This document shows positions 1 through 8,068 of a stretch of DNA of 54,940 nt, in pieces (positions within the stretch are counted from its first letter, which is position 1; each line of letters opens with the position of its first letter). The stretch is from Nitrospira sp. CR1.3. Its GTDB lineage: Bacteria; Nitrospirota; Nitrospiria; Nitrospirales; Nitrospiraceae. The stretch lies in the NCBI GenBank assembly GCA_014055525.1, contig WIAH01000023.1:1-54940 (forward strand). The letters are read 5' to 3'. The translations under genes were made by a program, and so were the position numbers. Under the pieces are notes generated by a model. It searched no databases. It was not told the origin of the DNA and saw only the letters and a list, made by a program, of their open reading frames with translations.

Positions 1-9
1 TGAGCGCGC

Positions 10-68
10 CGCTGTGGGCAGGCTCCGCTCCGTTCGCTCCGCTCACTGCGCTCCGCCCGCCCACAGCG
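10..68. repeat. 10-bp inverted repeat with GC-rich loop
   Basis: The arms CGCTGTGGGC (10-19) and GCCCACAGCG (59-68) are perfect reverse complements. They flank a 39-nt loop built from short CGCTCC/CGTTCG-like units. The hairpin sits about 45 nt before the coupling-protein gene. It could be a terminator of an upstream gene (no T-run is visible) or part of a transfer or processing site. The structure is plain in the sequence; its role is not. Confidence 0.45.
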
Positions 69-113
69 TGTGCTGTGAACGGTGTTGGACTAACATAACA
101 GGTGGACTAAACC

Positions 114-2504
114 GTGGGGGAAGGTCAGTTGTTCACTTGCGAAATGCTACCGGGCACTGCGCGATCAGCGTTGGTACGCGCCGGTATCACTGCTCAGGTG
201 AAGGCAGCAGGCTGCATATTGCTCCTTGCGCTTCTCTTGGTTTGGAGTCGATTCGCGGGCTTGGCGGCTCTATGGTGTTTTGTGTGGCTCGTGCAGCGGA
301 AGATGCACTCGAATGCCCCGCTGACGTTTTACCGCGAATTCCATCTTCGGCAGGGACACGTTGCGCCAACCGAATCGGTGAAAGCGCCGCGACCGGAGTG
401 GTTGCCGTATGCAATTAGCGCCGTACTGATCCTGATTCCTTGGGTCCCTCTTGCGACGCTAACCGCTGCCTCGATCGTACTGGTAGCAATCGATTCCCAC
501 CGTCGTCGGATTCCTCGCCGACTGGAAGGCGCGATCCGCCTGCACGCCGATGTCTACCTTGTATACGCGGCGTACCCGGACGATCGGTATGGCCGGCCCG
601 GTGGCCTCTGGATCCCGCGGGAATCCATGAAGGCTCGGCAGCGCGACGTATCGCGATCACTCTTTCCGACTTGCGCTGCATTGGCCGTTGCCGCCCTGTA
701 CGCATTCGCAGGGACCGGGTTTTCACCCGGCTCAGGCTTATCTGTCTCACTCAGCGTACTCGATGTGATTTCGTTGCTTGCCTTGCTGCCACTTCCCAGC
801 CTGGTCTTGTTCTGCATGCAAATGGTGCCCTTCGCAGGATTCATCGCAAAACTGGTCCCGGTTGCGCGCAGCATGACTGAATGGGAAGATGCTGTTGACC
901 TGGTTTCCAATTCCAAGGTGTTCCACGGAGACCTCCACCTTTCGGACCATCTGTTCTTGGGGTTCTACCCACCTACTTACGAAGCGGCCGAACATCCTTT
1001 CAAGTTCGTGGGGCCGTTTGATCTTCCGTGCCGTTCGCCGGTCCTGCTTCATCGTTCGATTCTAGAGGGAAACGTCCATGTGCTAGGGTCCGCGCAAAGT
1101 GGAAAGACGAGCCTTGGAATAATCGGATTGCTCATCCAGCTCATCCGTGGACACGGTGTTCTCCAGCGCAATCGAGCTGGCCGACCCGTTGTCAACGGCC
1201 ATGGCGAGCACGTGTGGAACTGGTCTGAACGTGTGCCGACTCTCATCATCGACATGAAGGGCGATCTTGCCCTGTTTAATACCGTTCGGATCGAATGCGA
1301 GAAGCGCGGTCAGGCCTGTCATTATTTCTCGTTGTCAAAAGGGCTGGCGACATCGTACTTCAATCCGATCACAAATCTGAATGTCCAGGATCGCCCTGTC
1401 GTCGAGTTCTGCGAACTCGTACTGAACGCACTTAGCCTCTTTCACGGATTGAGCTATGGCCGATCGTACTATTCCAAACAGTCCCGCGATCTTTTGATAG
1501 CCACGCTTAAGAGTTTAACACGGAAGCCGCAGTCCTGGGAGGAGTTGTACCAGACGCTCCTGACGGAGATAGATCCCAAAAAGCACAAGGACGTGTTCGA
1601 ACTGGTATCGAGCATTTTTGTACTCGCGCAATTCCCGGTTCTCGGGCCGGCTCCGGACGGCGTCGACGTGATTCACATGCCATCCGTGATTGAGAACTGC
1701 GAGGTATGCTTCTTCTCTTTGCCAGCGCGTCTCAGCGCCATCAGCGCGCGCGATGTCGCGAAGCTCGCGCTCTTCTGCTTCGTTACGGCGGCTGGCGATT
1801 GGAATGATCGACATCCTGAACGTCGCAGCTTCATTTTCCTGGACGAAGCTCAAATCATCTGCTCGTCAAACATGGGGACGCTGTTTCAACAGTGCTCGGG
1901 CGCCAAGACCGCGATGATTCTCAGCAATCAGGCAAGATCGGATCTGAACGTCCCGGACGCACCGATGCTCAGCGAAACAGTCCGTGTCAACACACGAATG
2001 AAACAAATGTTCACGGTAGCCGATCCACGTGATGCGCTGGACCTGATGGGAATGTCCGGTGAGCGCCTCGGCATTCTGCGTTCGTACTCGTCCGGCATGA
2101 GCGGCGGCAATGCGACTTCGAGCGTGAGCGAACAGGAAGTATTGCATTCGGTCTTGACTCAGAACGCAATCAACGTCGTAAACAATGATCGCACGGGCTC
2201 GCTGCTTCACATTATGACCGGCGCTGGCTACACGCAGCCTCTTGGAATACCAATGCACATTCGCACACCGTATCCAATGACCCACAAGGAATACAAGCTG
2301 CGCATGTACACGCCCTGGCCGAGCGTCCCCGAGACGATTCGGCGAGGCGCTCACCCAGTGCGAACGGTGATGAACAAGCACGAGCCAGAAGAAGTTCAGG
2401 ATCTGGCGGAGCAGCAAAGTGCCCGGCTGATGGAGTTTTTCCAACAGACTGCCCGGCGCGCTGGCCGCCACCGAATGCGCGATTGGCAGGAAGAGGGCGA
2501 TTGA
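114..2504 (+). CDS. VirD4/TraD-type conjugative coupling ATPase
   Basis: This 796-residue protein resembles type IV coupling proteins, the membrane ATPases that hand DNA-relaxase complexes to a conjugation channel. Four hydrophobic stretches lie in the first ~250 residues (about 30-60, 95-125, 185-200 and 215-245), then a cytoplasmic ATPase domain. Walker A is GSAQSGKT near residue 325 and Walker B is FIFLDEAQ near 575. A YFNPI segment sits between them, as is common in TraD/TraG relatives. The GTG start at 114 has AGGTGG about 8 nt upstream; an ATG at 144 is an alternative. No other secretion-channel genes are seen in the window, so transfer would need genes beyond the left edge. The family call is firm; the exact subfamily is not. 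Confidence 0.85.
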   Translation: MGEGQLFTCEMLPGTARSALVRAGITAQVKAAGCILLLALLLVWSRFAGLAALWCFVWLVQRKMHSNAPLTFYREFHLRQGHVAPTESVKAPRPEWLPYAISAVLILIPWVPLATLTAASIVLVAIDSHRRRIPRRLEGAIRLHADVYLVYAAYPDDRYGRPGGLWIPRESMKARQRDVSRSLFPTCAALAVAALYAFAGTGFSPGSGLSVSLSVLDVISLLALLPLPSLVLFCMQMVPFAGFIAKLVPVARSMTEWEDAVDLVSNSKVFHGDLHLSDHLFLGFYPPTYEAAEHPFKFVGPFDLPCRSPVLLHRSILEGNVHVLGSAQSGKTSLGIIGLLIQLIRGHGVLQRNRAGRPVVNGHGEHVWNWSERVPTLIIDMKGDLALFNTVRIECEKRGQACHYFSLSKGLATSYFNPITNLNVQDRPVVEFCELVLNALSLFHGLSYGRSYYSKQSRDLLIATLKSLTRKPQSWEELYQTLLTEIDPKKHKDVFELVSSIFVLAQFPVLGPAPDGVDVIHMPSVIENCEVCFFSLPARLSAISARDVAKLALFCFVTAAGDWNDRHPERRSFIFLDEAQIICSSNMGTLFQQCSGAKTAMILSNQARSDLNVPDAPMLSETVRVNTRMKQMFTVADPRDALDLMGMSGERLGILRSYSSGMSGGNATSSVSEQEVLHSVLTQNAINVVNNDRTGSLLHIMTGAGYTQPLGIPMHIRTPYPMTHKEYKLRMYTPWPSVPETIRRGAHPVRTVMNKHEPEEVQDLAEQQSARLMEFFQQTARRAGRHRMRDWQEEGD

Positions 2505-2689
2505 TGGTTTTTTCATACTGTCCACAGCGGTTGTGCTTCTGTGGCCTCGAAGCCGTTTTGGAGGTGAAACAGACGGCAGGTTGAAACGTTGTCGTGAGTT
2601 TCGTGTGGCCTGTCAGAAATGTCTGCACCGACTGACTGACTCAATCGACGCAGTGAGCAGGATGTAGATAAAAACTAACAGGAGAATAT

Positions 2690-2842
2690 ATGCAAATTGA
2701 AGAAAAACACACGAAGACTCATCACGTTCACGTTGAATTCCCGTTCGATGTGCGTGCAACCGGGCGGGCAATTCGGTGGCTGATTCTGGGCTTCTGCCTA
2801 GGCGTAGCCGTCCACAACCTCGTCGGTGTGATGCATTGCTAG
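2690..2842 (+). CDS. small membrane protein, 50 residues
   Basis: A short reading frame begins with ATG at 2690, preceded by an excellent AGGAG site 6-7 nt upstream. The first ~25 residues are polar and histidine-rich (KTHHVHVEF). The rest, starting at IRWLILGFCLGVAVHNL, is one likely transmembrane helix. It lies 185 nt after the coupling protein and before a hairpin. I recognise no family. A small inner-membrane partner of the conjugation machinery is possible but only a guess from position. Confidence 0.6.
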   Translation: MQIEEKHTKTHHVHVEFPFDVRATGRAIRWLILGFCLGVAVHNLVGVMHC

Positions 2843-2855
2843 CACCAAAGCACGT

Positions 2856-2881
2856 CGGGACTGAGCTCACGCTCAGTCCCG
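2856..2881. terminator. hairpin between convergent small genes
   Basis: The arms CGGGACTGAGC (2856-2866) and GCTCAGTCCCG (2871-2881) form an 11-bp perfect stem with a TCAC loop. The hairpin lies exactly between the stop of the plus-strand gene at 2842 and the stop of a minus-strand reading frame at 2885. That is where a bidirectional terminator would be expected. There is no clear U-tract, so termination strength is uncertain. Confidence 0.5.
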
Positions 2882-2884
2882 AAC

Positions 2885-3013
2885 TTAAAAGGTCCCCGGC
2901 GTCGTGACAATCCATCCCACGATAAAGCCGGTCATAACGAGTAGTGCCCTAAGGAACGGTGAGAGACCGTCAGAGTCGTGAGCAGCTTTGATTTTCTGTA
3001 GTAGCTGTTTCAT
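2885..3013 (-). CDS. possible small membrane protein, 42 residues
   Basis: A 43-codon frame (ATG at 3013, TAA at 2885) encodes a basic N-terminus (MKQLLQKIKAAHDSDG) followed by a hydrophobic helix around LLVMTGFIVGWIVTT. The pattern matches a single-pass membrane protein. No clear ribosome binding site is visible, so this is weaker than its neighbour at 2690. The two genes converge on the hairpin at 2856-2881, which supports both being real. No family recognised. Confidence 0.4.
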   Translation of the reverse strand: MKQLLQKIKAAHDSDGLSPFLRALLVMTGFIVGWIVTTPGTF

Positions 3014-3311
3014 GAACCAACCATAGCACAGGAGCTAGGTAGAACAATAGTTTTTTTAGTCGAGGCCGCAACGACGCGAAAGAACAGCGGCATTGGACGA
3101 TCCATGACGAGATGTCTCCAAATGGTTGAGAGTCTCTGAGGTCCCTTCGGGGTCCTGAGCGATTGTTTAACCAGTCTTCGCGACGTCGCGGAGGCATATC
3201 AATGGAGGCGTCTATGCAAACGAATGAAAGCGTTTTGCTGATCATGGTTCGGGGCAAAGGGCCTCCTCTCTGGCGAGGGGGGGCTCATGCCTTGTTTCGA
3301 GTGGGGTACCG
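3014..3311. other. intergenic stretch without a clear gene
   Basis: About 300 bases precede the winged-helix gene at 3312. One plus-strand frame from 3163 runs through it, but its composition is poor and it overlaps the next gene in another frame, so I do not call it. No strong promoter or hairpin was picked out. Confidence 0.4.
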
Positions 3312-4022
3312 ATGGCAGAGCACGCGACAACAAAAATGTGGACCAAACCCGATCAGCTCACGGCGATCGACCGGCAGGGCAGCGCGTTGCGCATTCAGCT
3401 AACTGCCCGAGATGTGATTATTCTGGATGCAATCACGCATCGGGTGAAGCTGCTTAGCCTGCCTCAGATCGCACGCACTTGGTGGAAAGGGTCGCGGGCC
3501 ATCATGCAGGCCCGCAAGAGAATAAGACAATTGGCATTGGCCGGCTATCTGGAACGACTTCAGCTCTTCACCAACCAAGAAGTGATGCTCCTGGCACCGT
3601 TGGCAACCTGGCATTCGGGCATGGCGGTTCCCGACTTTTCCACCATTGTGCGACTAACCCGGACGCGCTGGGAGCTGCCTATCCGCTCAACTGCGTGCGT
3701 TGTTGCCACTTCAGTATCCGCAGTGCGCACTGGCGGCAGCTATCGCATCCCACGAAACAGCGAGGCGACACACGATCTCCACGTCGCTCAAGTTTATTTA
3801 CACAAGTTGCGGCAGGCGCCGCGGTATGCCGAGAAGTGGAGCGGTGAAATGGAGCTCCTGACTCGCGACATCGCGCCGTGCGACAAGGTGCCCGACGCGC
3901 TGATTCGTCAAGCTGGTCGCTGCACAGCCGTAGAAGTTGTCGGTGAATCATACAGCGTGACCAAACTCATGGCGTTTCACGAGTTTTGCTCCCGAAGGTC
4001 CTTTACATACGAATTGTGGTAG
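3312..4022 (+). CDS. replication-relaxation-like winged-helix protein
   Basis: The 236-residue product has an N-terminal pattern typical of replication-relaxation/mobilisation winged-helix proteins. LTARDVIILDAI is followed by a helix-turn-helix (LLSLPQIARTW) and then IRQLALAGYLERL. The second half carries PDALI and a core around AVEVVGESYSV, as seen in the C-terminal part of that family. Such proteins are found on plasmids and conjugative elements, often near coupling proteins. The start has no strong ribosome binding site. The next gene follows after 4 nt, so the two are probably one unit. Confidence 0.55.
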   Translation: MAEHATTKMWTKPDQLTAIDRQGSALRIQLTARDVIILDAITHRVKLLSLPQIARTWWKGSRAIMQARKRIRQLALAGYLERLQLFTNQEVMLLAPLATWHSGMAVPDFSTIVRLTRTRWELPIRSTACVVATSVSAVRTGGSYRIPRNSEATHDLHVAQVYLHKLRQAPRYAEKWSGEMELLTRDIAPCDKVPDALIRQAGRCTAVEVVGESYSVTKLMAFHEFCSRRSFTYELW

Positions 4023-4026
4023 CAGT

Positions 4027-4884
4027 ATGGAACCTGACGATCGGCACATCATGGAACACCTTGGACGGTATCGCGTGAGTATCCGTCAGATTCTCGCGAT
4101 GTTAAAGGCCGGGGCGCATCTGTCGGACGCATCCGTTTCCCGACTTCACCGCACTGGCCTGATTGCGATTAATCGGGGACTCCCTGGCAATCGAAGCATC
4201 TACCAGCTGACAAAAAGGGGAGCTGCATTGATTGGAGTGTCCGAGGCACGGGCACGTCCCTTTCGATCTCAGGCCCTCTTGAAGCATTTGGGCATTCTGC
4301 TGTTCTGTCATGTCGAAGGAGCGCACCGATACCGACTCGAAGATGACGAACTACGAATGATCGTTGGCGAGCCCCTTCCAGAAGGGGCTCACTGCATGGC
4401 GATGTTTGATGGCCGCGTGCAGGTGCTCAACGTGTACGTACCTGGTCAGAGAACATCCATCCGGTCGGTGACGCGGCGCATTCGCGAACATTTGGATGAA
4501 GTGCGGCGCCTGCCAAAGGTTCGCGAACTGCTGGAAGCGGGTAACTATGGCTTCGCCATCGTGTCGCAGACGACGGAGCGCAGATCGGCAATCCTCCGGG
4601 CGCTGAGAATTCCTGAGCGGGATGGCGGAGGGCCGCTTGCCAAGCAGGTCAGCACACGGGTCGAGGCGCTGCCGACGTTTGATCTCGTCCTCAATGGCAA
4701 GTCGCCAAGCCAGAAGCCAAAACAGCCACGACACAATGAATCGGCGTTGATGTTTGAACCAGCGGATTCCATGGAAAGGATGGTAACGAGACGCTCGCCG
4801 CTCTTGAAGAAGAAGGATGAGGCATCTCCGATGTTGCCCGATCCCTTGGATGAGATTGATTTGGAATCGGAGAGCATTGAATAA
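4027..4884 (+). CDS. winged-helix DNA-binding protein, unknown role
   Basis: The 285-residue product opens with a likely winged-helix domain: MEHLGRYRVSIRQILAML, then SVSRLHRTGLIAINRG, then YQLTKRGAALIGV. This is followed by an alpha/beta region of about 120 residues and a charged, probably disordered tail (LPDPLDEIDLESESIE). It begins 4 nt after the previous gene, so translation is likely coupled. The pair resembles two related DNA-binding proteins used in mobilisation or replication. I cannot assign a named family. Confidence 0.6.
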   Translation: MEPDDRHIMEHLGRYRVSIRQILAMLKAGAHLSDASVSRLHRTGLIAINRGLPGNRSIYQLTKRGAALIGVSEARARPFRSQALLKHLGILLFCHVEGAHRYRLEDDELRMIVGEPLPEGAHCMAMFDGRVQVLNVYVPGQRTSIRSVTRRIREHLDEVRRLPKVRELLEAGNYGFAIVSQTTERRSAILRALRIPERDGGGPLAKQVSTRVEALPTFDLVLNGKSPSQKPKQPRHNESALMFEPADSMERMVTRRSPLLKKKDEASPMLPDPLDEIDLESESIE

Positions 4885-5054
4885 GAAACGCTTTGATGAG
4901 CAATCGCCGCTATCAAAATGCAATCGTGAGAACTCGGCTGGATGCGGATATTAACAGCTTTGCCTCCGACAACTGAGGCGTCGTGAAAAGACATGAGCAC
5001 AAACTGTAAATCGGATTGTGAACCCACTTTCAAAGTTCAGAAAGGAGCTATGAC

Positions 5055-5315
5055 ATGGCTGATGTAAAGACGAGAGGCACGAAGAACCTGCCGGCGCACG
5101 AGATGCGGATCGGCGCAATCAAGGCGACCGTTTGGAGCAACGCAGTGCCCAGTGGGGCGGTGATGTTCAACACGGTCCTCGTGAGGCTGTACCGCGACGA
5201 CCAGGGCTCATGGTGCGAGACCCATTCCTTGGGCCGTGATGATCTACTCACAGCCGCCAAGGTTCTGGATTTGGTCCATACCTGGGTTTCGCAGGCGGAA
5301 CGTAAGCAGGCGTGA
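5055..5315 (+). CDS. small conserved planctomycete-style protein
   Basis: The 86-residue protein starts at ATG 5055 with AAAGGAG about 9 nt upstream. Its core runs IGAIKATVWSN, VRLYRDDQGSW, DDLLTAAKVLDLVHTWV. The same pattern (I-x-A-x-I/V-W-x-N, then R-x-Y-R, W, D-L, A-K, A/V-x-x-W/R-I) occurs in the 80-residue minus-strand gene at 5794-6036, so the two look like diverged paralogues. The pattern of beta strands followed by a helix suggests a small nucleic-acid-binding fold, but that is inference. Confidence 0.6.
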   Translation: MADVKTRGTKNLPAHEMRIGAIKATVWSNAVPSGAVMFNTVLVRLYRDDQGSWCETHSLGRDDLLTAAKVLDLVHTWVSQAERKQA

Positions 5316-5439
5316 ATCAGGGCGCCCGCTCTGGTCCGCTTTGCTTGTGCATGGTGACGGTGCGATGCACCGCGCACGCGAAGGCTCTATCGCTAGAGTC
5401 AGCGGCCATTCATCAGGGTGAGTTACTGAAAGACGGTCC

Positions 5440-5769
5440 ATGGTTGACATCAGTTGCGAAACCCTGATCCCGCTGCGTGACGCCCCGAGGCACCTGCCGA
5501 ACAGACCGAACGGCAAGCGGCTGCATGTGAGCGCTTGCTATCGCTGGGTCACGCGCGGAGTACGCGGCGTTGTGTTGGAATCAATCCGCCTAGGCGGCAC
5601 GACCTACACCAGCCTCGAAGCGCTCCAGCGATTCGGCGAGCGGCTGAGCTTACGGTCCGTCGATCCTCAATCCGATCCGCCGCAGCCCGCTAGTTGCGTA
5701 AGGCGAATTGAGCAGGCCGCCCGGCGGGTTGCGCATAAGCTTGGATTGCCCGATGCCGACGCACAATGA
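5440..5769 (+). CDS. DUF1580 family protein
   Basis: The 109-residue protein matches the planctomycete-restricted DUF1580 pattern: LIPLRDAPRHLPNR, then LHVSACYRWVTRGVRGVVLE, then RLGGTTYTSLEALQRFGERL. The layout (helix-turn-helix, a short wing, then a helix with RFxERL) looks like an excisionase/MerR-type DNA-binding domain. These genes are common on planctomycete mobile elements, where they may act as small regulators or excision factors. That role is inferred from fold and context. No clear ribosome binding site is seen. Confidence 0.75.
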   Translation: MVDISCETLIPLRDAPRHLPNRPNGKRLHVSACYRWVTRGVRGVVLESIRLGGTTYTSLEALQRFGERLSLRSVDPQSDPPQPASCVRRIEQAARRVAHKLGLPDADAQ

Positions 5770-5793
5770 GCGATTGCCGACCACCGGCCAGAA

Positions 5794-6036
5794 TCAGTCG
5801 TTTGTAGGCGTTGGTACTTTTCGCAATTGGATGCGCGAATGAGCATCAAGGGCGGCCTTGGCAAGCATCGGTAAGTCGCTTTCGTTGAAAGACGCAGAGT
5901 CCTTCCACGCATCGCCCTCGCGGTATCGACGCGTGAAGGTGACCGTAAAGAAACGGCCGGTGTTCGTGTCATTCTGCCAAATTGCGGCCCGAATCGGGCT
6001 GTAGAACAAGGTATCAACGGGCGGGTTTGTTTCCAT
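5794..6036 (-). CDS. small conserved protein, paralogue of 5055-5315
   Basis: This 80-residue protein (core IRAAIWQNDTNTGRFFTVTF, then RRYREGDAWKDSASF, then DLPMLAKAALDAHSRI) shares the layout of the 86-residue protein on the other strand. The ATG at 6036 has a strong AGGAGG 5 nt upstream; a start at 6060 would leave that site inside the gene, so 6036 is preferred. It is the last gene of a minus-strand unit with the ParA operon. Function unknown; a single-strand nucleic-acid-binding role is conceivable. Confidence 0.6.
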   Translation of the reverse strand: METNPPVDTLFYSPIRAAIWQNDTNTGRFFTVTFTRRYREGDAWKDSASFNESDLPMLAKAALDAHSRIQLRKVPTPTND

Positions 6037-6066
6037 TTCATCCTCCTGATAGTCGCTCAAAATCCG

Positions 6067-6546
6067 TTATGGTCTCGTTGCAGATGCGTGTACGCCTCCC
6101 TGAGCCACGGCCTGCTCCATGCCGGCAGCAAAGGCCCTTGCAATGCGATTCTCAAATGCGCAGCGCTGGCGGTCGTATTCTCGCCCGTTCGCAGGCAGGC
6201 TCAACGTTTCAAGCCGCCTCGCCTCGCGTTCCAAATCATCGAACCGCTCGTCGGCAGCAATCAGTACGGCTCGCAGAAGATGGCTTGCCGTAAGGCGGGC
6301 ACCGGTTGATTGGCGATACATGGCCACAAGTCTCACGATGGTGGCCTCGGACTCGGGCGTAAGCACAAACTCGCGTTTGATGACTGGAATCCTTCGTTTT
6401 GAATTTGCGCGAATGGACGCCTGAACCGAGCGAGTCGTAGGCTCCACGGGCAACTCTTTCGGGCGAAGCGCCCTTTCTGCGACTTCCGGATCGAGGAGTC
6501 GGGCGACGGCGCTAGTTGGGACAGAAGTCTTGAGAGCTTGGGCCAC
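6067..6546 (-). CDS. ParA-partner small DNA-binding protein (ParB-like role)
   Basis: The ~159-residue protein lies directly downstream of ParA. After a flexible N-terminus it has a segment like ribbon-helix-helix or arc-type DNA-binding domains (FVLTPESEATIVRLVAMYRQ, then LTASHLLRAVLIAADE), followed by charged helices. Plasmid ParA genes usually have such a centromere-binding partner. The GTG at 6546 is preferred because AAGGAG lies 5-6 nt upstream; a TTG at 6561 would overlap parA by 4 nt. Sequence alone does not show which DNA site it binds. Confidence 0.55.
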   Translation of the reverse strand: MAQALKTSVPTSAVARLLDPEVAERALRPKELPVEPTTRSVQASIRANSKRRIPVIKREFVLTPESEATIVRLVAMYRQSTGARLTASHLLRAVLIAADERFDDLEREARRLETLSLPANGREYDRQRCAFENRIARAFAAGMEQAVAQGGVHASATRP

Positions 6547-6557
6547 GCCTCTCCTTC

Positions 6558-7481
6558 TCAAATAACAAGTGGTTCGGTTGATAGATCGGCCAAGTCTGGG
6601 GGTTGCGCTGGATGTGGCGTTCGGCAGGGTTCGGAACCGACTGGCCCGAGTTTGCCGTCAAGAAAGGATTGTCGATTCAGCAGGCGGTGTTCGATTTCAG
6701 CCGCCAACCGAAGATATTGGTGGGCGATGGGCATCTTGGTATAGCCCGGAAGTTGAAACAATGTCATTCCGCGTCCGGACAATTCCGCCAAGAGCACAGC
6801 CTGAGAAATAAATGATTCGAAACATCGTCCGGGTAGGGATTGAGCGACGATGGTTTCGAGCTGCGATCGTAACCTGGTAACGCGACCATCCACGTTGCTG
6901 AAGATGACGCCAAGGATTTCGAGGTGGGGGTTTCGATGTCGCCGAACGTCGGCGATGTCCCGCAGGGCCTCATTCAAGCCCGCGAGGGAGAGTGGATGAG
7001 GAAATGCCGAAAGCAATATCCACTCGGCGGTTGAATACGCGGCAACTGTGGTGATGTCTGCTGCGGATGGACCGGTGTCCAAAAACACCAGATCATAAAT
7101 CTGGCGAGCCTGCTCGATCGGCCGATCAAGAATCTGAGTGCGGTCTGTATACTTTGAAAGGCGGATGTCAAGTTCGGAGAGTTGAGGACGCGATGGCACA
7201 AGGTGAACATTCTTCGGCATGCCTTCACGAACGACAAGCTGTTCGAGGGCGTCTTTACCGGCTAGCAGCTCAAGGGATCCCGCGTATTTGTCCGTCGCGA
7301 CACCGAGATGCTTGGTCGCTCCGGCTGCCGGGTCCAAATCGATGACCAGGCATCTGTATCCTCCCAAACCCAATGCCGCCGAAAGATTCACGGTCACTGT
7401 GGTCTTTCCGACACCGCCCTTCTGATTTGCGACAGTGATAACGAATCCATTGCCTTTCGTCGTGCGTCTTAGACCTTGCAT
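6558..7481 (-). CDS. parA: ParA-type partition ATPase
   Basis: The protein has the deviant Walker A of ParA/MinD ATPases (VANQKGGVGKTTVTVNLSAA), the A' motif IDLDPAAGATKHLG and a switch-II region FLDTGPSAADITT. ParA ATPases position plasmids or elements before division, working with a centromere-binding partner; the gene at 6067 fits that part. I chose the ATG at 7481 because GGAG lies 7-10 nt upstream. A longer form from 7556 would add about 25 residues of poor composition. Its presence argues that the element has an autonomous or low-copy phase. Confidence 0.9.
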   Translation of the reverse strand: MQGLRRTTKGNGFVITVANQKGGVGKTTVTVNLSAALGLGGYRCLVIDLDPAAGATKHLGVATDKYAGSLELLAGKDALEQLVVREGMPKNVHLVPSRPQLSELDIRLSKYTDRTQILDRPIEQARQIYDLVFLDTGPSAADITTVAAYSTAEWILLSAFPHPLSLAGLNEALRDIADVRRHRNPHLEILGVIFSNVDGRVTRLRSQLETIVAQSLPGRCFESFISQAVLLAELSGRGMTLFQLPGYTKMPIAHQYLRLAAEIEHRLLNRQSFLDGKLGPVGSEPCRTPHPAQPPDLADLSTEPLVI

Positions 7482-7559
7482 ATTCCGGCTCCAGTTGTTT
7501 GTTTTCATTGACGTCCGACAGCCCGCCGACGAGTTGACGGGACGGCGGGAACTCATGTC

Positions 7560-8062
7560 GCAACTTATGAGTGCGTATCACGAACACCGGCGTGAGCGCA
7601 AGGGGGGGGTTCAAGGATGTTCACATTCGGTTGCACCCGTGGCATGCAAAATCAAGCAACCGGCAACCGAGGGCAGCAACAGCCCCTGGAGGGCGGGACT
7701 TCCCGCTGACGGGCTCGCGGAGAATCCGGCTTGCGCACTGACAACAAGGCGCGCTAGCCTGAGAGGCGGTGTACGGCCACTTTCGGAATTGATTGGTGGC
7801 CGAACGAGAAAAACTGTTTATGAGGCACGAAACGATGGAACTCTAAAGGGCCGACTCATCGCACAAATTCAGCCCTTTGGTGGCTGCCGGCCCGCGATGG
7901 AACACGGCAGCGCTGGGTGGATGTGACAATCCCAACCTAGCGCAGTGTCCCGCGCGTGTCAATCCCTGTTGCAGCCAATCAATCCACGTGTAGCTACCGG
8001 TCTCTTTTGACCGCGGCCTCCGGGTATCACGGACGCCCGCCGAGTGTCCGTTCAAACTGTGT
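7560..8062. other. intergenic region between divergent parA and rep-like genes
   Basis: Roughly 500 bases separate divergently read partition and replication-type genes, a usual place for an origin and centromere sites. A run of seven or more G lies near 7603. The right half holds a possible broken helix-turn-helix gene (see 7762-7940). I found no convincing DnaA box. The iteron-like repeats lie just to the right, at 8073-8104. Confidence 0.4.
7762..7940 (+). pseudogene. possible frameshifted excisionase-like fragment
   Basis: One plus-strand frame reads RPLSELIGGRTRKTVYEARN then DGTLKGRLIAQIQ, which looks like a small helix-turn-helix of excisionase type. It then loses sense. Shifting frame near 7877-7880 gives WWLPARDGTRQRWVDVTIPT followed by a stop at 7938-7940, a natural wing and end for the same domain. 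This suggests a one-base frameshift in a small regulator, or a sequencing error. No clear start codon or ribosome binding site is visible. The evidence is by eye only. Confidence 0.3.
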
Positions 8063-8068
8063 TTGACA

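Noticed and set aside
1866..2525. A 219-residue minus-strand frame inside the coupling-protein gene.
   Set aside because: It lies wholly opposite a well-supported ATPase gene and its composition is that of a reverse-strand shadow.
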